Made by a program: the position numbers and the translations under genes. The notes beneath the pieces are model-generated. The model was not told the origin of the DNA and did no database searches. It saw only the letters and a program-made list of their open reading frames with translations. Positions 6,186-15,700 of a stretch of 64,000 nucleotides of DNA are shown here, one piece after another. The number at the start of each line of letters is the position of its first letter. Position 1 is the first letter of the stretch. Origin of the DNA: Microbacterium sp. 2FI (GTDB taxonomy: Bacteria; Actinomycetota; Actinomycetes; Actinomycetales; Microbacteriaceae); contig NZ_SCMR01000014.1 of NCBI RefSeq assembly GCF_005502885.1, forward strand, positions 1-64,000, given 5' to 3'.

Positions 6186-8387
6186 TCAGCTCACCGGGTT
6201 GACCTGACGGCCCGTGATCTCCTCGAGGACGTCGTCGCCGATGCGCGCCTCTTCGAAGGGCGCGTCGATCTCGGCACGGTCGAGCATCTCGGTCATGCGG
6301 CGGCGGCGCTGACGCGTGATCAGCGTGACGACGGTTCCCGATCGGCCAGCGCGGCCGGTGCGGCCGGAGCGGTGCAGGTACGTCTTGTACTCATCGGGCG
6401 CATCGGCCTGGACCACGAGATCGATGTCGTCGACGTGGATGCCGCGCGCGGCGACATCGGTCGCCACGAGCACCTGCACCCGGCCCGACGTCAGCTTCTC
6501 GAGGTTGCGCGTGCGCTTGGCCTGGTTGAGGTCGCCGTGGAGTGCGACCGCGTGGATGCCGGCATCGTCGAACTGCTCGGCGAGCATCTCGGCGTAGGCG
6601 CGCGTGCGGGCGAACACGAGGGTCTTGCCGTCACGGTCGACGAGCGTGTTGAGGATCTCGGCCTTGTCACGGTGCTCGATCACGAGCACGCGGTGCTCGA
6701 TGGTGCCCGAATCCTGGTCTTCGCCGGCGACCTCGTAAACGGCCGGCTCGACGAGGAACTCGTCGACGAGGGCTGCGACCTCACGGTCGAGCGTCGCCGA
6801 GAACAGCAGCTTCTGCGAGCCGTCGGCGGTGTGGCGGAGGATGCGCTGCACGGGCTCGAGGAATCCGAGCTCGCACATGTGATCGGCCTCGTCGAGCACG
6901 GCGATGCGCACGTTCGAGAGGTCGAGCTTGCCCTGGTTCACGAGGTCCTCGATGCGACCCGGGGTGCCGATGATGATGTCGACGCCCTTGCGGAGCGCGC
7001 CGACCTGGCGGCCCTGCGGCACGCCGCCGTAGATCTGCGTGGTGAAGAGGCCGACGCTGCGCGCGATCGGCTGGATCGTGCGGTCGATCTGCAGGGCCAG
7101 CTCGCGCGTCGGCGCGAGGATGAGCGCCTGCGGGGCACGAGCGAACTCACGGCGCTTGCCGGCCTGTCCACGCAGGGTGCTCTCGACGAGCGGTGCGCCG
7201 AAGGCGATGGTCTTGCCCGAACCGGTGCGGCCGCGCGCGAGCACGTCCTTGCCCTCGAGGATCGGACCGATGGTCGCCGCCTGGATCGCGAACGGGCTCT
7301 GAGCACCCAGGTCGGCGAGCACGCGCACGATGTTGTCGCCGAGACCCAGGTCACCGAACGAGACCTCGGTGACATCCTCGGCCTGGATGGCTTCGGCCTG
7401 CAGGCGCTCGTGGACGACGTCGACGTGCTGTTCGTACGCCTTGTCGCGCGCCGGAGCGGTCTTCGTGCCGTTCCAGTCGGAACGGCCCCCGCCCTCGGTG
7501 CGACGCGGGCGGTCATCGTACGAGCGCGCCGGACGGTCGTCGCGGCGGGGACGGTCGTCGTACGAACGAGCCGGACGGTCGTCGCGGCGCGGACGGTCAT
7601 CGTACGAACGAGCCGGACGCTCGTTCGGGCGATACGAGGGACGCGCGTCGCCGAACGAACGGCGGTCGTCGCGGTTCACGCGGTCGAGGCGCTCGGTGCG
7701 GGGGCGCTGAGCGTCATCGCGACGGGGACGGTCGTCGTACGAGCGGGGCTGGCGGTCACCGGTCGGACGAGCGGGACGGTCACCGTAGGAACGGGCCTGA
7801 CGGTCATCGTACGAGCGAGCCGGACGATCGCCGGTCGGACGAGCGGGACGATCCCCGTACGAGCGCGCCCGGCGGGCGTCATACGAACGGGCCGGGCGGT
7901 CGTCGCGACGCGGCCGGTCATCGTTCGACCGAGCGGGGCGATCGCCGTACGAACGGGCCGGACGGTCATCGTACGAACGAGCCGGACGATCCCCACCCGA
8001 ACGCGCGGGACGATCGCCGTACGAACGAGCCGGACGGTCATCGTACGAGCGAGCCGGGCGGTCATCGTACGAGCGAGCCGGGCGGTCATCGTACGAGCGA
8101 GCCGGGCGGTCATCGCGACGAGGGCGGTCATCGCGCGCGTGGGTGCGGATGCCGCGAGCCTCGTCGCGGCCGGCCTTCTCCTGCGCGTTCCAGCGGCGCT
8201 TGGGGGCGGCGGCCTCGGTGGCCTGCTCGGCACGGTATCCGCGGTGGCCGGCGCTCTTCGAGCCGGCCTTGCCGGCCGACGACTCGCCGGGACGGCGCTT
8301 GCGGTCCTGGTAGCTCGTCTGGGCAGCGTAGCGGGGTTCGAAGTTCTTGGCGGGACGACCGCCTGCGGGCTTCTTGCTCTTGGGCAT
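6186..8387 (-). CDS. DEAD/DEAH-box ATP-dependent RNA helicase with Arg-rich repeat domain
   Basis: The product is 733 residues. Residues about 86-300 are a low-complexity domain built from repeats of RPARSYDD/RPARSYGD and RPRRDD. The helicase core follows: motif I GRTGSGKT (about 385), PTRELALQI, GTPGRIED, motif II DEAD (about 497), SAT (about 526) and motif VI HRSGRTGRAGR (about 669). Such enzymes unwind RNA in ribosome assembly, decay and cold adaptation. The ATG at 8387 (MPKSKKPAGG) has AAGGAC upstream. The gene ends with its own terminator. The core without the repeats is of normal length for the family; the repeat domain is the unusual part. A long open frame on the opposite strand is only a mirror of the repeats. 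Confidence 0.92.
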   Translation of the reverse strand: MPKSKKPAGGRPAKNFEPRYAAQTSYQDRKRRPGESSAGKAGSKSAGHRGYRAEQATEAAAPKRRWNAQEKAGRDEARGIRTHARDDRPRRDDRPARSYDDRPARSYDDRPARSYDDRPARSYGDRPARSGGDRPARSYDDRPARSYGDRPARSNDDRPRRDDRPARSYDARRARSYGDRPARPTGDRPARSYDDRQARSYGDRPARPTGDRQPRSYDDRPRRDDAQRPRTERLDRVNRDDRRSFGDARPSYRPNERPARSYDDRPRRDDRPARSYDDRPRRDDRPARSYDDRPRRTEGGGRSDWNGTKTAPARDKAYEQHVDVVHERLQAEAIQAEDVTEVSFGDLGLGDNIVRVLADLGAQSPFAIQAATIGPILEGKDVLARGRTGSGKTIAFGAPLVESTLRGQAGKRREFARAPQALILAPTRELALQIDRTIQPIARSVGLFTTQIYGGVPQGRQVGALRKGVDIIIGTPGRIEDLVNQGKLDLSNVRIAVLDEADHMCELGFLEPVQRILRHTADGSQKLLFSATLDREVAALVDEFLVEPAVYEVAGEDQDSGTIEHRVLVIEHRDKAEILNTLVDRDGKTLVFARTRAYAEMLAEQFDDAGIHAVALHGDLNQAKRTRNLEKLTSGRVQVLVATDVAARGIHVDDIDLVVQADAPDEYKTYLHRSGRTGRAGRSGTVVTLITRQRRRRMTEMLDRAEIDAPFEEARIGDDVLEEITGRQVNPVS
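7495..8120. repeat. Degenerate tandem repeats coding the helicase RPARSYDD domain
   Basis: Units of 24 or a multiple of 12 bases, built around tacgagcgagccgg and cgg-tca/tcg, recur throughout. Three copies of a perfect 24-base unit lie next to each other at about 8037-8110, suggesting recent slippage or recombination. The repeat is in frame with the helicase on the minus strand. Confidence 0.8.
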
Positions 8388-8506
8388 GGGTGTTGTCCTT
8401 CTGGGTTGTTCTCGTGAGAACAGCGCTCCACACATCGCACACAGGCGACAGCCGCAACCGCGGCACGGAGGGACCCGGACTCTCGTCGGCCGGGGGCCAT
8501 TCAACT

Positions 8507-8540
8507 GATGGTCGTCGAGACGGAAAGCGTCTCCACCATC
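8507..8540 (-). promoter_or_regulatory. Stem-loop in the presumed helicase 5' leader
   Basis: GAGACG (8517-8522), loop GAAAG and CGTCTC (8528-8533) form a hairpin, extended by GATGGT (8507-8512) pairing with ACCATC (8535-8540). It lies about 120 bases upstream of the helicase start, in the 8388-8656 gap between divergent genes. It could be a leader structure; the gap shows nothing else I can name. Confidence 0.3.
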
Positions 8541-8656
8541 GGCCCCTTGGACTCACAAACCCAACCGCGCGACGCGCGGTGTCCAGAGCCGACCTTCCCA
8601 CCCTAGCGAATCGACCTGTGAGCCGCCCGGACGGCCTGCGGCCCGAGAATGGAGGC

Positions 8657-9274
8657 ATGGCAGAACCCGAGGCCCACCCCATCACCGTCGCGATCGAACG
8701 CCGCATCGACCCGTCCCGCACCGCCGAGGCCACGAGTTGGATGCAGGCCGGCACCGACCTGGCGACCGGATTCGCTGGATTCCTCGGCTCGGGGTGGGTC
8801 CGCGCGGGCGAGGCGAGCGACCTCTGGTACATGCTGTACCGCTTCCGCGACATCCCGACCCTCGAGGCGTGGGAGCAGTCCGGGCAGCGTGAGTGGTGGC
8901 TCGACTCGGGTCGCGCATTCGCAAGCGAGGTGCGCGTCGAGCGACGCACGGGCATCGAGGGATGGTTCGACGCGGCGTTCGCCACGCACGTCGAGTCTCG
9001 AGCGGGGACGGATGCCGCGACACCCACGGGTCCGATCCAGCAGCCGATTCCAGCCGCTCCGCCGCGGTGGAAGCAGGCCGTCACGATCTGGCTCGGCTTC
9101 TTCCCCACCAATCTGCTGGCCTCGTGGCTGCTGGGCTTCGTGCCCGGCTTCACCGAGTGGCCGCTCGTGCTGCGGGTTCTGCTGGCCACCCTCGCGCTCA
9201 CCCCCGTCATGACGTATCTCGTGCTGCCCTGGGTGACACGGATGCTGCGCCCCTGGCTTCAGCGGCGCGCCTGA
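8657..9274 (+). CDS. Antibiotic biosynthesis monooxygenase (ABM) domain membrane protein
   Basis: The product is 205 residues. Residues 1-105 resemble an ABM/dimeric alpha-beta barrel domain (ITVAIERRIDP, WYMLYRFRDIPTLEAWEQS, REWWLDSG). The C-terminal part has two membrane spans (WLGFFPTNLLASWLLGFVPG and VLRVLLATLALTPVMTYLVL) after a Pro-rich linker. This soluble-plus-two-span architecture is known in many bacteria but has no clear function. The start at 8657 has GGAGG only one base upstream, too near for ribosome binding; GAGAAT six bases further up makes a leaderless start plausible. The next gene, also a membrane protein, is read in the same direction. Confidence 0.7.
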   Translation: MAEPEAHPITVAIERRIDPSRTAEATSWMQAGTDLATGFAGFLGSGWVRAGEASDLWYMLYRFRDIPTLEAWEQSGQREWWLDSGRAFASEVRVERRTGIEGWFDAAFATHVESRAGTDAATPTGPIQQPIPAAPPRWKQAVTIWLGFFPTNLLASWLLGFVPGFTEWPLVLRVLLATLALTPVMTYLVLPWVTRMLRPWLQRRA

Positions 9275-9308
9275 CGCGCGGCATCTGTCCCGCGGGTTGG
9301 CGCGGATC

Positions 9309-9314
9309 TACACT
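9309..9314 (+). promoter_or_regulatory. Leaderless -10 element of the DUF998 gene
   Basis: TACACT lies six bases before the ATG at 9321. No ribosome site is visible, so the transcript probably begins at the start codon. Confidence 0.55.
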
Positions 9315-9320
9315 GACGCC

Positions 9321-10397
9321 ATGACCTCGCAGGCCCCATCCTCGAACCCGCAGCCCTCGGACTTCCCGACCGAGCGGCGAACCGAGTCCGAGGCGGTGTA
9401 CGCGGCCCTCGGCGCGGGCGTCGTCGGCGCCGTCTACGGCTTCTTCGTGGCCCTGCTCGCCACGAGACTGACCATCGGCGGCGACGACCCGTTCGCCGTG
9501 TGGGCGGCGATCGGTTCTGCGGTGGTCGCCGCCGTCGCCTCGACGTTCGAATACTGGCGCGCACGCAACCGCCCCGGGCAGGAATGGCGTCGCGAACTGG
9601 CCTCGTGGAAGTTCACGGTCAACACGATCTCGGTCGTGGTCGTCCACACCGCGCTGGCCTTCGTGTCGACCTACGCCCTCTACCGCGTGCTCGCGCTCGG
9701 CTTCATCGGGCTGCCGGTGATCACGTTCTGGGCTGTCGTGCTGATGGCGGTCACCCTGGGCCTCACGACGTGGGTCGTGTACCTGTCGGTCTCGCGGATG
9801 ACGACGCAGCGCATGTCGTCGCTGCTCATGGCGTTCATCGTGATCGGCACGCTGACGGCCATGGTCACGACCCCCGACCCCGAGTGGTGGAAGGTGCACT
9901 TCAGCTGGCTGGGAACGTTCGACGAGCTGTCGAGCTGGGTCTTCAACGGCACCCTGATCGCCGCCGGCCTGCTGGTGACGACGTTCGCGGTCTACATCGC
10001 GAATGATCTGCGCGAACTCACCGCGGCCGGCGTGCTGACGAATCCGCGCGGCCCGCGGATCGTGTCGGTGCTCTTCGCGGTGATGGGCATCATGCTCGCG
10101 TGCGTCGGGATCTTCCCGGTCGATGTCAGCATGCCGCTGCACAACCTGTCGGCATCGGGCATGGCCGTGATGTTCCTGGTGCTGTTGATCGGAGGGCCGA
10201 AATTCCTCGCCGGGATGCCGCGCACCTACTTCGTATCGTCGTGGGCGTTCCTCGGCGCGACGATCGCGTCGCTCGTGCTGTTCGTGGTGCAGTACTTCTC
10301 GCTGACGGCGTTCGAGATCCTCGTCTTCGCGCTGATCTTCGGCTGGATCGCGGTGTTCATCCGCTTCCTCGGAGTGGCCGGCGCCGCGCGCGAGTGA
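9321..10397 (+). CDS. DUF998-family integral membrane protein
   Basis: The product is 358 residues with a polar N-terminus and about eight membrane-spanning segments (for example VYAALGAGVVGAVYGFFVAL, VVAAVASTFEYW, TISVVVVHTALAFVSTYALY, SSLLMAFIVIGTLTAMV, IVSVLFAVMGIMLACVGIFP, IASLVLFVVQYFSLTAFEIL). The stretch FSWLGTFDELSSWVFNGTLIAAGLL is typical of DUF998, a group of uncharacterised membrane proteins. The ATG at 9321 is preferred over an in-frame TTG at 9297 because of the leaderless promoter. It ends seven bases from the convergent aminotransferase gene. Function unknown. Confidence 0.72.
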   Translation: MTSQAPSSNPQPSDFPTERRTESEAVYAALGAGVVGAVYGFFVALLATRLTIGGDDPFAVWAAIGSAVVAAVASTFEYWRARNRPGQEWRRELASWKFTVNTISVVVVHTALAFVSTYALYRVLALGFIGLPVITFWAVVLMAVTLGLTTWVVYLSVSRMTTQRMSSLLMAFIVIGTLTAMVTTPDPEWWKVHFSWLGTFDELSSWVFNGTLIAAGLLVTTFAVYIANDLRELTAAGVLTNPRGPRIVSVLFAVMGIMLACVGIFPVDVSMPLHNLSASGMAVMFLVLLIGGPKFLAGMPRTYFVSSWAFLGATIASLVLFVVQYFSLTAFEILVFALIFGWIAVFIRFLGVAGAARE

Positions 10398-10404
10398 CCT
10401 CCGC

Positions 10405-11706
10405 TCAGGAGCGGGTCGCCATCAGAGTCTCCCCGAGCGCGACGACGAACCGATCGGCATCCGCGTCCGAGAACGGCAGCGGCGGCCGCACCTTGAGGGT
10501 GTGATTGCGGGGGCCCGATGCCGCGATCAGCACACGCCGATCCCGCATGCCGTTGACGATGTCGAGCGCCCGGGCCTCGTCGGGCCGGCCCGCGTCGTCG
10601 ACGATGTCGATGCCCCAGTAGAGTCCTGCGCCGCGCACGGCGCCGACCTCGGGTGCGTCGAGGGCGCGCACCGCAGCACCGAGTCTCGACCCGATACCGG
10701 CGGCGTTCGCGACCAGCTCTTCGTCCGCGATCACATCGAGCACGGCCTGCGCCGCGGCGACTGAGACGGGGGTCCCGCCGAAGGTGTTGAAGTAGCGCTG
10801 GCGTGCGCCGAAGCCGTCGATGACGGCATCCCGCGCCGCGAATCCGGCGATCGGCATGCCGTTGCCTGCCGGCTTGCCGAAGGTGATCGCGTCGGGGACG
10901 ATGCCATGGCGCTCGAAGCCCCACATGCCGTGGCCGAGGCGTCCGAAGCCGGCCTGCACCTCGTCGGCGACGAAGAGGCCGCCCGCCGCGCGCACGAGGC
11001 CTGCGACCGGCTGCAAGAACGACCCCTCCGACTGCACGCCGTCGCTCGAGAAGACGGTGTCGACGAAGAGTGCGGCGAGCCCGATGCCCGCCGCGTCGAG
11101 CGAAGCGATCGCGTCGCGCACGCCGTTGACGAAGGCGGCCGGGTCGTCCACCGGCGACGGGACCAGCCGCACCCACGGCTCGACGGCATCGGCGCCCACC
11201 AGCGAGGGCGAGAGTGACGCGGTCGCGATCGTGACGCCGTGATAGGCGTACGCGGTCACGATCGCGCCGGTATGGCCCGTCACATCGCGCGCGACACGCA
11301 GAGCGAGGTCGTTCGCCTCCGATCCGGTGCAGGTCAGCATGACGTGGCCGATCTCGGCCGGCAGCGTCGCAAGCAGCCGCTCGGAGTAGTCGACGACGGC
11401 GGGGTGCAGGTAACGGGTGTGCGTGTTGACGAGGCTCGCCTGCGCGGCGATCGCCGCCGAGACCCTCGGGTGTGCGTGGCCGACCGACGGGACGTTGTTG
11501 TACGCGTCGAGGAACTCCTCGCCGGCCGCGGTGTACAGCTTCGTCCCGGCGCCGCGGACGAACTCGACCGGCTCGCGATAGAAGAGCCGATACGCGCCAC
11601 CCATCGCGCGGTCGCGGCGCGCGATGAGAGCACGCGTGCGCGCGTCGAGGCCCTCCGCGTGCTCGGGGCGGAAGTAGGTGCTCGGACCCACGGGACGATC
11701 GGTCAT
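10405..11706 (-). CDS. Class-III PLP enzyme, AGXT2-like (probable phospho-lyase)
   Basis: The product is 433 residues, normal for class-III aminotransferase folds. The PLP lysine is in FGKPAGNGMPIAGF, a GKPxGNGxP pattern seen in AGXT2-like enzymes. Other marks are CTGSEANDLALR (PLP phosphate), YAYHGVT and DEVQAGFGRLG. Its ATG overlaps the stop of the upstream APH-type kinase gene (ATGA), so the two are translationally coupled. Kinase plus AGXT2-like lyase is the arrangement of hydroxylysine or ethanolamine catabolism: the kinase phosphorylates a hydroxy-amine and the PLP enzyme removes phosphate and ammonia. By that analogy this is more likely an amine-phosphate phospho-lyase than a transaminase. 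The substrate is inferred, not proven. Confidence 0.78.
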   Translation of the reverse strand: MTDRPVGPSTYFRPEHAEGLDARTRALIARRDRAMGGAYRLFYREPVEFVRGAGTKLYTAAGEEFLDAYNNVPSVGHAHPRVSAAIAAQASLVNTHTRYLHPAVVDYSERLLATLPAEIGHVMLTCTGSEANDLALRVARDVTGHTGAIVTAYAYHGVTIATASLSPSLVGADAVEPWVRLVPSPVDDPAAFVNGVRDAIASLDAAGIGLAALFVDTVFSSDGVQSEGSFLQPVAGLVRAAGGLFVADEVQAGFGRLGHGMWGFERHGIVPDAITFGKPAGNGMPIAGFAARDAVIDGFGARQRYFNTFGGTPVSVAAAQAVLDVIADEELVANAAGIGSRLGAAVRALDAPEVGAVRGAGLYWGIDIVDDAGRPDEARALDIVNGMRDRRVLIAASGPRNHTLKVRPPLPFSDADADRFVVALGETLMATRS

Positions 11707-12719
11707 CGCCACTCCTTCGGTGCTTCGGCGGCCTGGCCGGGCGGTGCGCTCGCGACCGCGATCAGGTCGCGCAGCGTCGACGCGAACCATTCCTCGTCAT
11801 CGCGCGTCGGCGTCGTCGCGGGCGCCGCGCGACGGGATGCCGCCACGAGCACGCGCTGTGCGAGTCGCGCACGCGCGACGGCAGGGACGAGCGCGATCTC
11901 GGCGCTCGTGAGGCCCGCCTCTTCGGCATACCCGGCGGTGACGGATACCGCGGCATCCCACCCCGCCATGGTCGACGCGGCAGCCGACTCGGCGGCGGCG
12001 TAAGCGGCGGCGATCCCGACGTCGAGCACGCGCGGGGCGTGCGCGGCGTCGCCGAAGTCGATGATCCCCGAGACGAAGCCGGGGTCGTCGGGAGAGACGA
12101 GGATGTTGCCGCCGTTGAGGTCGTTGTGCGAGAGCTGCTCGGGCAGCTCGGCCATCGATTCGACCAGGCCGGCGTGCGCGTCGAGCACGTGCTCGACGAG
12201 TGCGCGCGCGATCGGGTCGACGACGAGCCCTGCCGCGGGGGCGAGGGCTGCGAGATCGCGGAGGTCCCACGGCACGCGTCTCAGCGCGACGGGGTGGGTC
12301 ACCCCCGCGAGCGCGCGGCTCAACCGACCCGCGGTTCGCCCGATTCTGCGGCGAGCTGCGGCATCGGGGCGAGCGTCGACGGCTGCGACCCCGGCGAGGT
12401 GCTGCATGAGGCGAGCCGTGCGCGGGCCGCCGGCGAAGTCGACGGTCGCGAGGGCGCGCCCGTCGGGGGTCCGGATGCCGCGCGCGAGCGGCAGTGCGGC
12501 ATCCCGCTCGAGCGCCTGCTCGACGAGGTCTGCCTCGAACGCGAACCAGTCCGCGCCGCGGCCGGGCTCGGCGACCTTGAGCACGGCGCGCGTGCCGTCG
12601 CCGAAGGCCACGAGGAAGGTCTCCTCCACGTCGGACGACACCCGCCGCACCGCAGTCGGGCGCCGCGCCCACTCGAGGCCGACGACGTCAGCCGCGTCGG
12701 CCTCGAGTTCGGCGGTCAT
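11703..12719 (-). CDS. APH-fold small-molecule kinase (hydroxylysine/ethanolamine-kinase-like)
   Basis: The product is 338 residues with an aminoglycoside-phosphotransferase fold: the ATP-binding Lys in TRAVLKVAEPG, the catalytic loop LSHNDLNGGNILV (Asp and Asn), and the metal-binding Asp in IIDFGDAAHAPRVLDVG. These folds phosphorylate hydroxyls of aminoglycosides, choline, ethanolamine, homoserine or hydroxylysine. Coupling to an AGXT2-like PLP enzyme points to an amino-alcohol or hydroxylysine rather than an antibiotic. The gene starts three bases after the RND exporter stop and overlaps the aminotransferase start by four bases, so all three are probably cotranscribed. Confidence 0.8.
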   Translation of the reverse strand: MTAELEADAADVVGLEWARRPTAVRRVSSDVEETFLVAFGDGTRAVLKVAEPGRGADWFAFEADLVEQALERDAALPLARGIRTPDGRALATVDFAGGPRTARLMQHLAGVAAVDARPDAAARRRIGRTAGRLSRALAGVTHPVALRRVPWDLRDLAALAPAAGLVVDPIARALVEHVLDAHAGLVESMAELPEQLSHNDLNGGNILVSPDDPGFVSGIIDFGDAAHAPRVLDVGIAAAYAAAESAAASTMAGWDAAVSVTAGYAEEAGLTSAEIALVPAVARARLAQRVLVAASRRAAPATTPTRDDEEWFASTLRDLIAVASAPPGQAAEAPKEWR

Positions 12720-12722
12720 GGG

Positions 12723-15700
12723 CTACTCGGAGCGCTCGTTGTGCTCGTCGGAGTTGTGCTCCGGCTCGCCGGACGCGTCGCCATCGGACTCCGCCTCGGG
12801 GTCGGCCTCGGGCTCAGGCTCGGCGTCCGCTTCCGCGACCTCGGCGTCGACCGGCTCGGCCTCAGCCTCCGGCTCGTCGACGGTCTCGGCGTCCGTCGGC
12901 TCGGCCGGCTCGATCTCGGTCTCGGCCTCCGTCGGCTCGGCCGGCTCGATCTCGGTCTCGGCCTGCGGCTCGATCTCGGCGTCTTCCTCCGCCACCTCGG
13001 CGGCGATCGCCTCGTCGGCGACCGCATCCCCGGGCTGGGCGTCCGAGGGCACCTCGATGTCGGGGCCCTCCTCGATCGCGGGCACGTCGACCTCTGCGAG
13101 CTCGGCTGCCGACGCGACGCCACCGGCTTCACGCGCACGGCGCGCGCGACGCGATTCGAAGACCGCCCCACCGGCAGTCGTTCCCGCCGCGGCGCCGACG
13201 AGCGCAGGCTCGGCGTCGGTGTCGGCATCCGTCATCCGGCCCTCGCCTCGACGAGCCGCACGACGCTCCTTGGCACCCTCGACGAGGTTGTAGAGCGTGG
13301 GCAGCACGAGCAGCGTCAGCACGGTCGACGACACCAGGCCGCCGATCACGACGATCGCGAGCGGCTGCGAGATGAAGCCGCCCTGACCGGTGATGCCGAG
13401 GGCCATCGGCGTGAGCGCGAAGATCGTGGCGAGCGCCGTCATGAGGATCGGGCGCAGACGCCTCGAGCCGCCGGCGACCGTCGCATCGTGCGACGACAGC
13501 CCCTTCTCGCGGTACTGGTTCACGAGGTCGACGAGCACGATCGCGTTCGTGACGACGATGCCGATGAGCATCAGCACGCCGATGAGGGAGGCGACGCCGA
13601 GCGGCACCCCCGTGATGATCTGCAGCAGGATCGCCCCGGTCGCCGCGAACGGCACCGAGATGAGCAGCAGCAGCGGCTGGCGCAGTGACTTGAAGGTCGC
13701 GACCATCACGATGTAGACGATGAGGATCGCCGCGAGCATCGCGAGACCGAGCTGCGAGAACGCGTCCTGCTGCTGCGAGACGACACCCCCGAGCGACGCA
13801 TCGGCCGACGAGGGCAGATCTGCGCCCTCGAGCGCCGTCGTCACCGAGGCGGACGCCGTCGCGAGGTCGTCGGTCGACGGGGTGACCGTGACCGTCGCGG
13901 TGCGCTGGCCGCCCTGCGTCGTGATCGAGGTGGGGCCTTCGCTCTGCTCGACGGTGGCGATGTCTTCGAGCGGGATGGGTCCGGCCGCGCTCGGCACCGT
14001 CAGCTGGCGCAGCTCGTCGAGCGACGCCGGCGTCTCGGACGCCGCGAGGTAGACCGTCAGCGCGGTGTCGTCGATCTCGACGGCGCCGATCGACTGCGGC
14101 TGCATCGTGCTCGAGACGAGCGCGCCGACGGCGACCTCGGACAGGCCCAGTTCCGCTGCGGCGTCGCGGTCGACGACCACGGCGATGTAGGGGAGGGATG
14201 CCGAGAGGTTGCTCGAGACCTGGCCGACGCCCTCTTCGCCCTCGACGGCGTCGACGACGGCATCCGTCGCCTGCTGCAGCGTCTCGGAGTCGGGAGCGGT
14301 GACGTCGATCTCGATGTCGCTCGATCCGAAGCCTCCGCCGGATCCGGCCACGGTGATCGTGCCCGCGTCGTCGAGATCGGCGACGGCTTCCTGAACCTCT
14401 TCGCGGAGTGCGACCTGATCGGCCGCCGGGTCGGTGGTGATGGAGTAGGTGATGCCGCTGCCGCCGCCGGAGAAGGCGTCGCGGAGAGCCGACCCGCTCG
14501 AGCCGATCGAGACCTGGACGGTCTCGATGCCGTCGATGCCGATGAGCACCTCTTCGACCTGCTCGGCTGCGGCGCTCTCGGCCGCGAGGCTCGGGGCCGC
14601 GCCGATCGACTGGGTCATCGTGAAGGTGTTCTGCCCCGAGTCGCCGAGGAAGTTCGTCTTCATGAACGGCGCGACCGCGATCGTGCCTGCGAGCACGAGG
14701 ACGGCGAGGCCGAGCGTCACCCACGAGTGCTTGAGCGTCCAGCGCAGGATCGGCAGGTAGCTCTTCTGCAGGCGGCTGGGCGGTGCCGCCGGGTCCTCCG
14801 GATCGACCTGGGCGCCCTGCTCGTCGAGCAGCGGCTTTCCGGGGCGCAGGAACCAGTACGCCAGCACCGGCACGATCGTGAGCGCCACGAACAGCGACGC
14901 GGTCATCGCGATCGTGACGGTCATGGCGAACGGACGGAAGAGCTCGCCGGTCACATCACCGACGAACGCGATCGGAAGGAACACGGCGACGGTCGTGACG
15001 GTCGACGACGTGATCGCCGCGGCGACTTCGCGCACGCCGAGCAGGATCGAGGTCTTCTTGTCGGCATCCCCGACGTAGTGGCGCTTGATGTTCTCGATCA
15101 CGACGATCGAGTCGTCAACGACGCGGCCGATCGCGATCGTGAGGGCGCCGAGGGTGAGGATGTTCAGCGAGTAGCCGAATGCCTGGATGCCGATGAAGGT
15201 GATCAGCACGCTCGTGGGGATCGAGATCGCCGTGACGAGGGTCGCCCGCACCGACAGCAGGAACACGAGGATCACCAGCACGGCGAAGAAGAGGCCGAGC
15301 AGGCCCTCCTTGGCGAGCGTGTCGATGGATTCCTGGATGTAGGGGGCCTGGTCGAAGACGACCGTGAACTCCGCGCCGTCGAGGGAGTCCTCGAGGTCGG
15401 GGAGCACGGCGAGCACGCCGCGCGAGACCTCCACCGTGTTGGCCGAGGGGAGCTTGGTGACCGCGATCGTGAGGGCGGGCTCGCCGTTCACCCGCGAGAC
15501 CGTGGTGACCGGGTCGGCCTCCTGCGCGACGGCGGCGACATCGGCGATCGTGACCGCGCCCGCCGCCAGCTGCTCGGCGCTCGACGGCACGAGCGGGAGC
15601 GAAGCGATCTCGTCGACCGAGGTGACCTTCGACCCCGTCTGAACCGTGAGCGTCTCGTCGTTCTCGGTGATCTCGCCGCCGGGGAAGAGGACGCCGTTCT

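Noticed and set aside
7495-8120. CRISPR-like repeats in the helicase region
   Set aside because: The repeats are in frame, code a continuous low-complexity domain and have no unique spacers.
6372-8417. Long 681-codon frame on the plus strand opposite the helicase
   Set aside because: It mirrors the repeat-rich helicase gene, has low-complexity Arg/Thr/Val repeats and no domain; the minus-strand frame has all helicase motifs.
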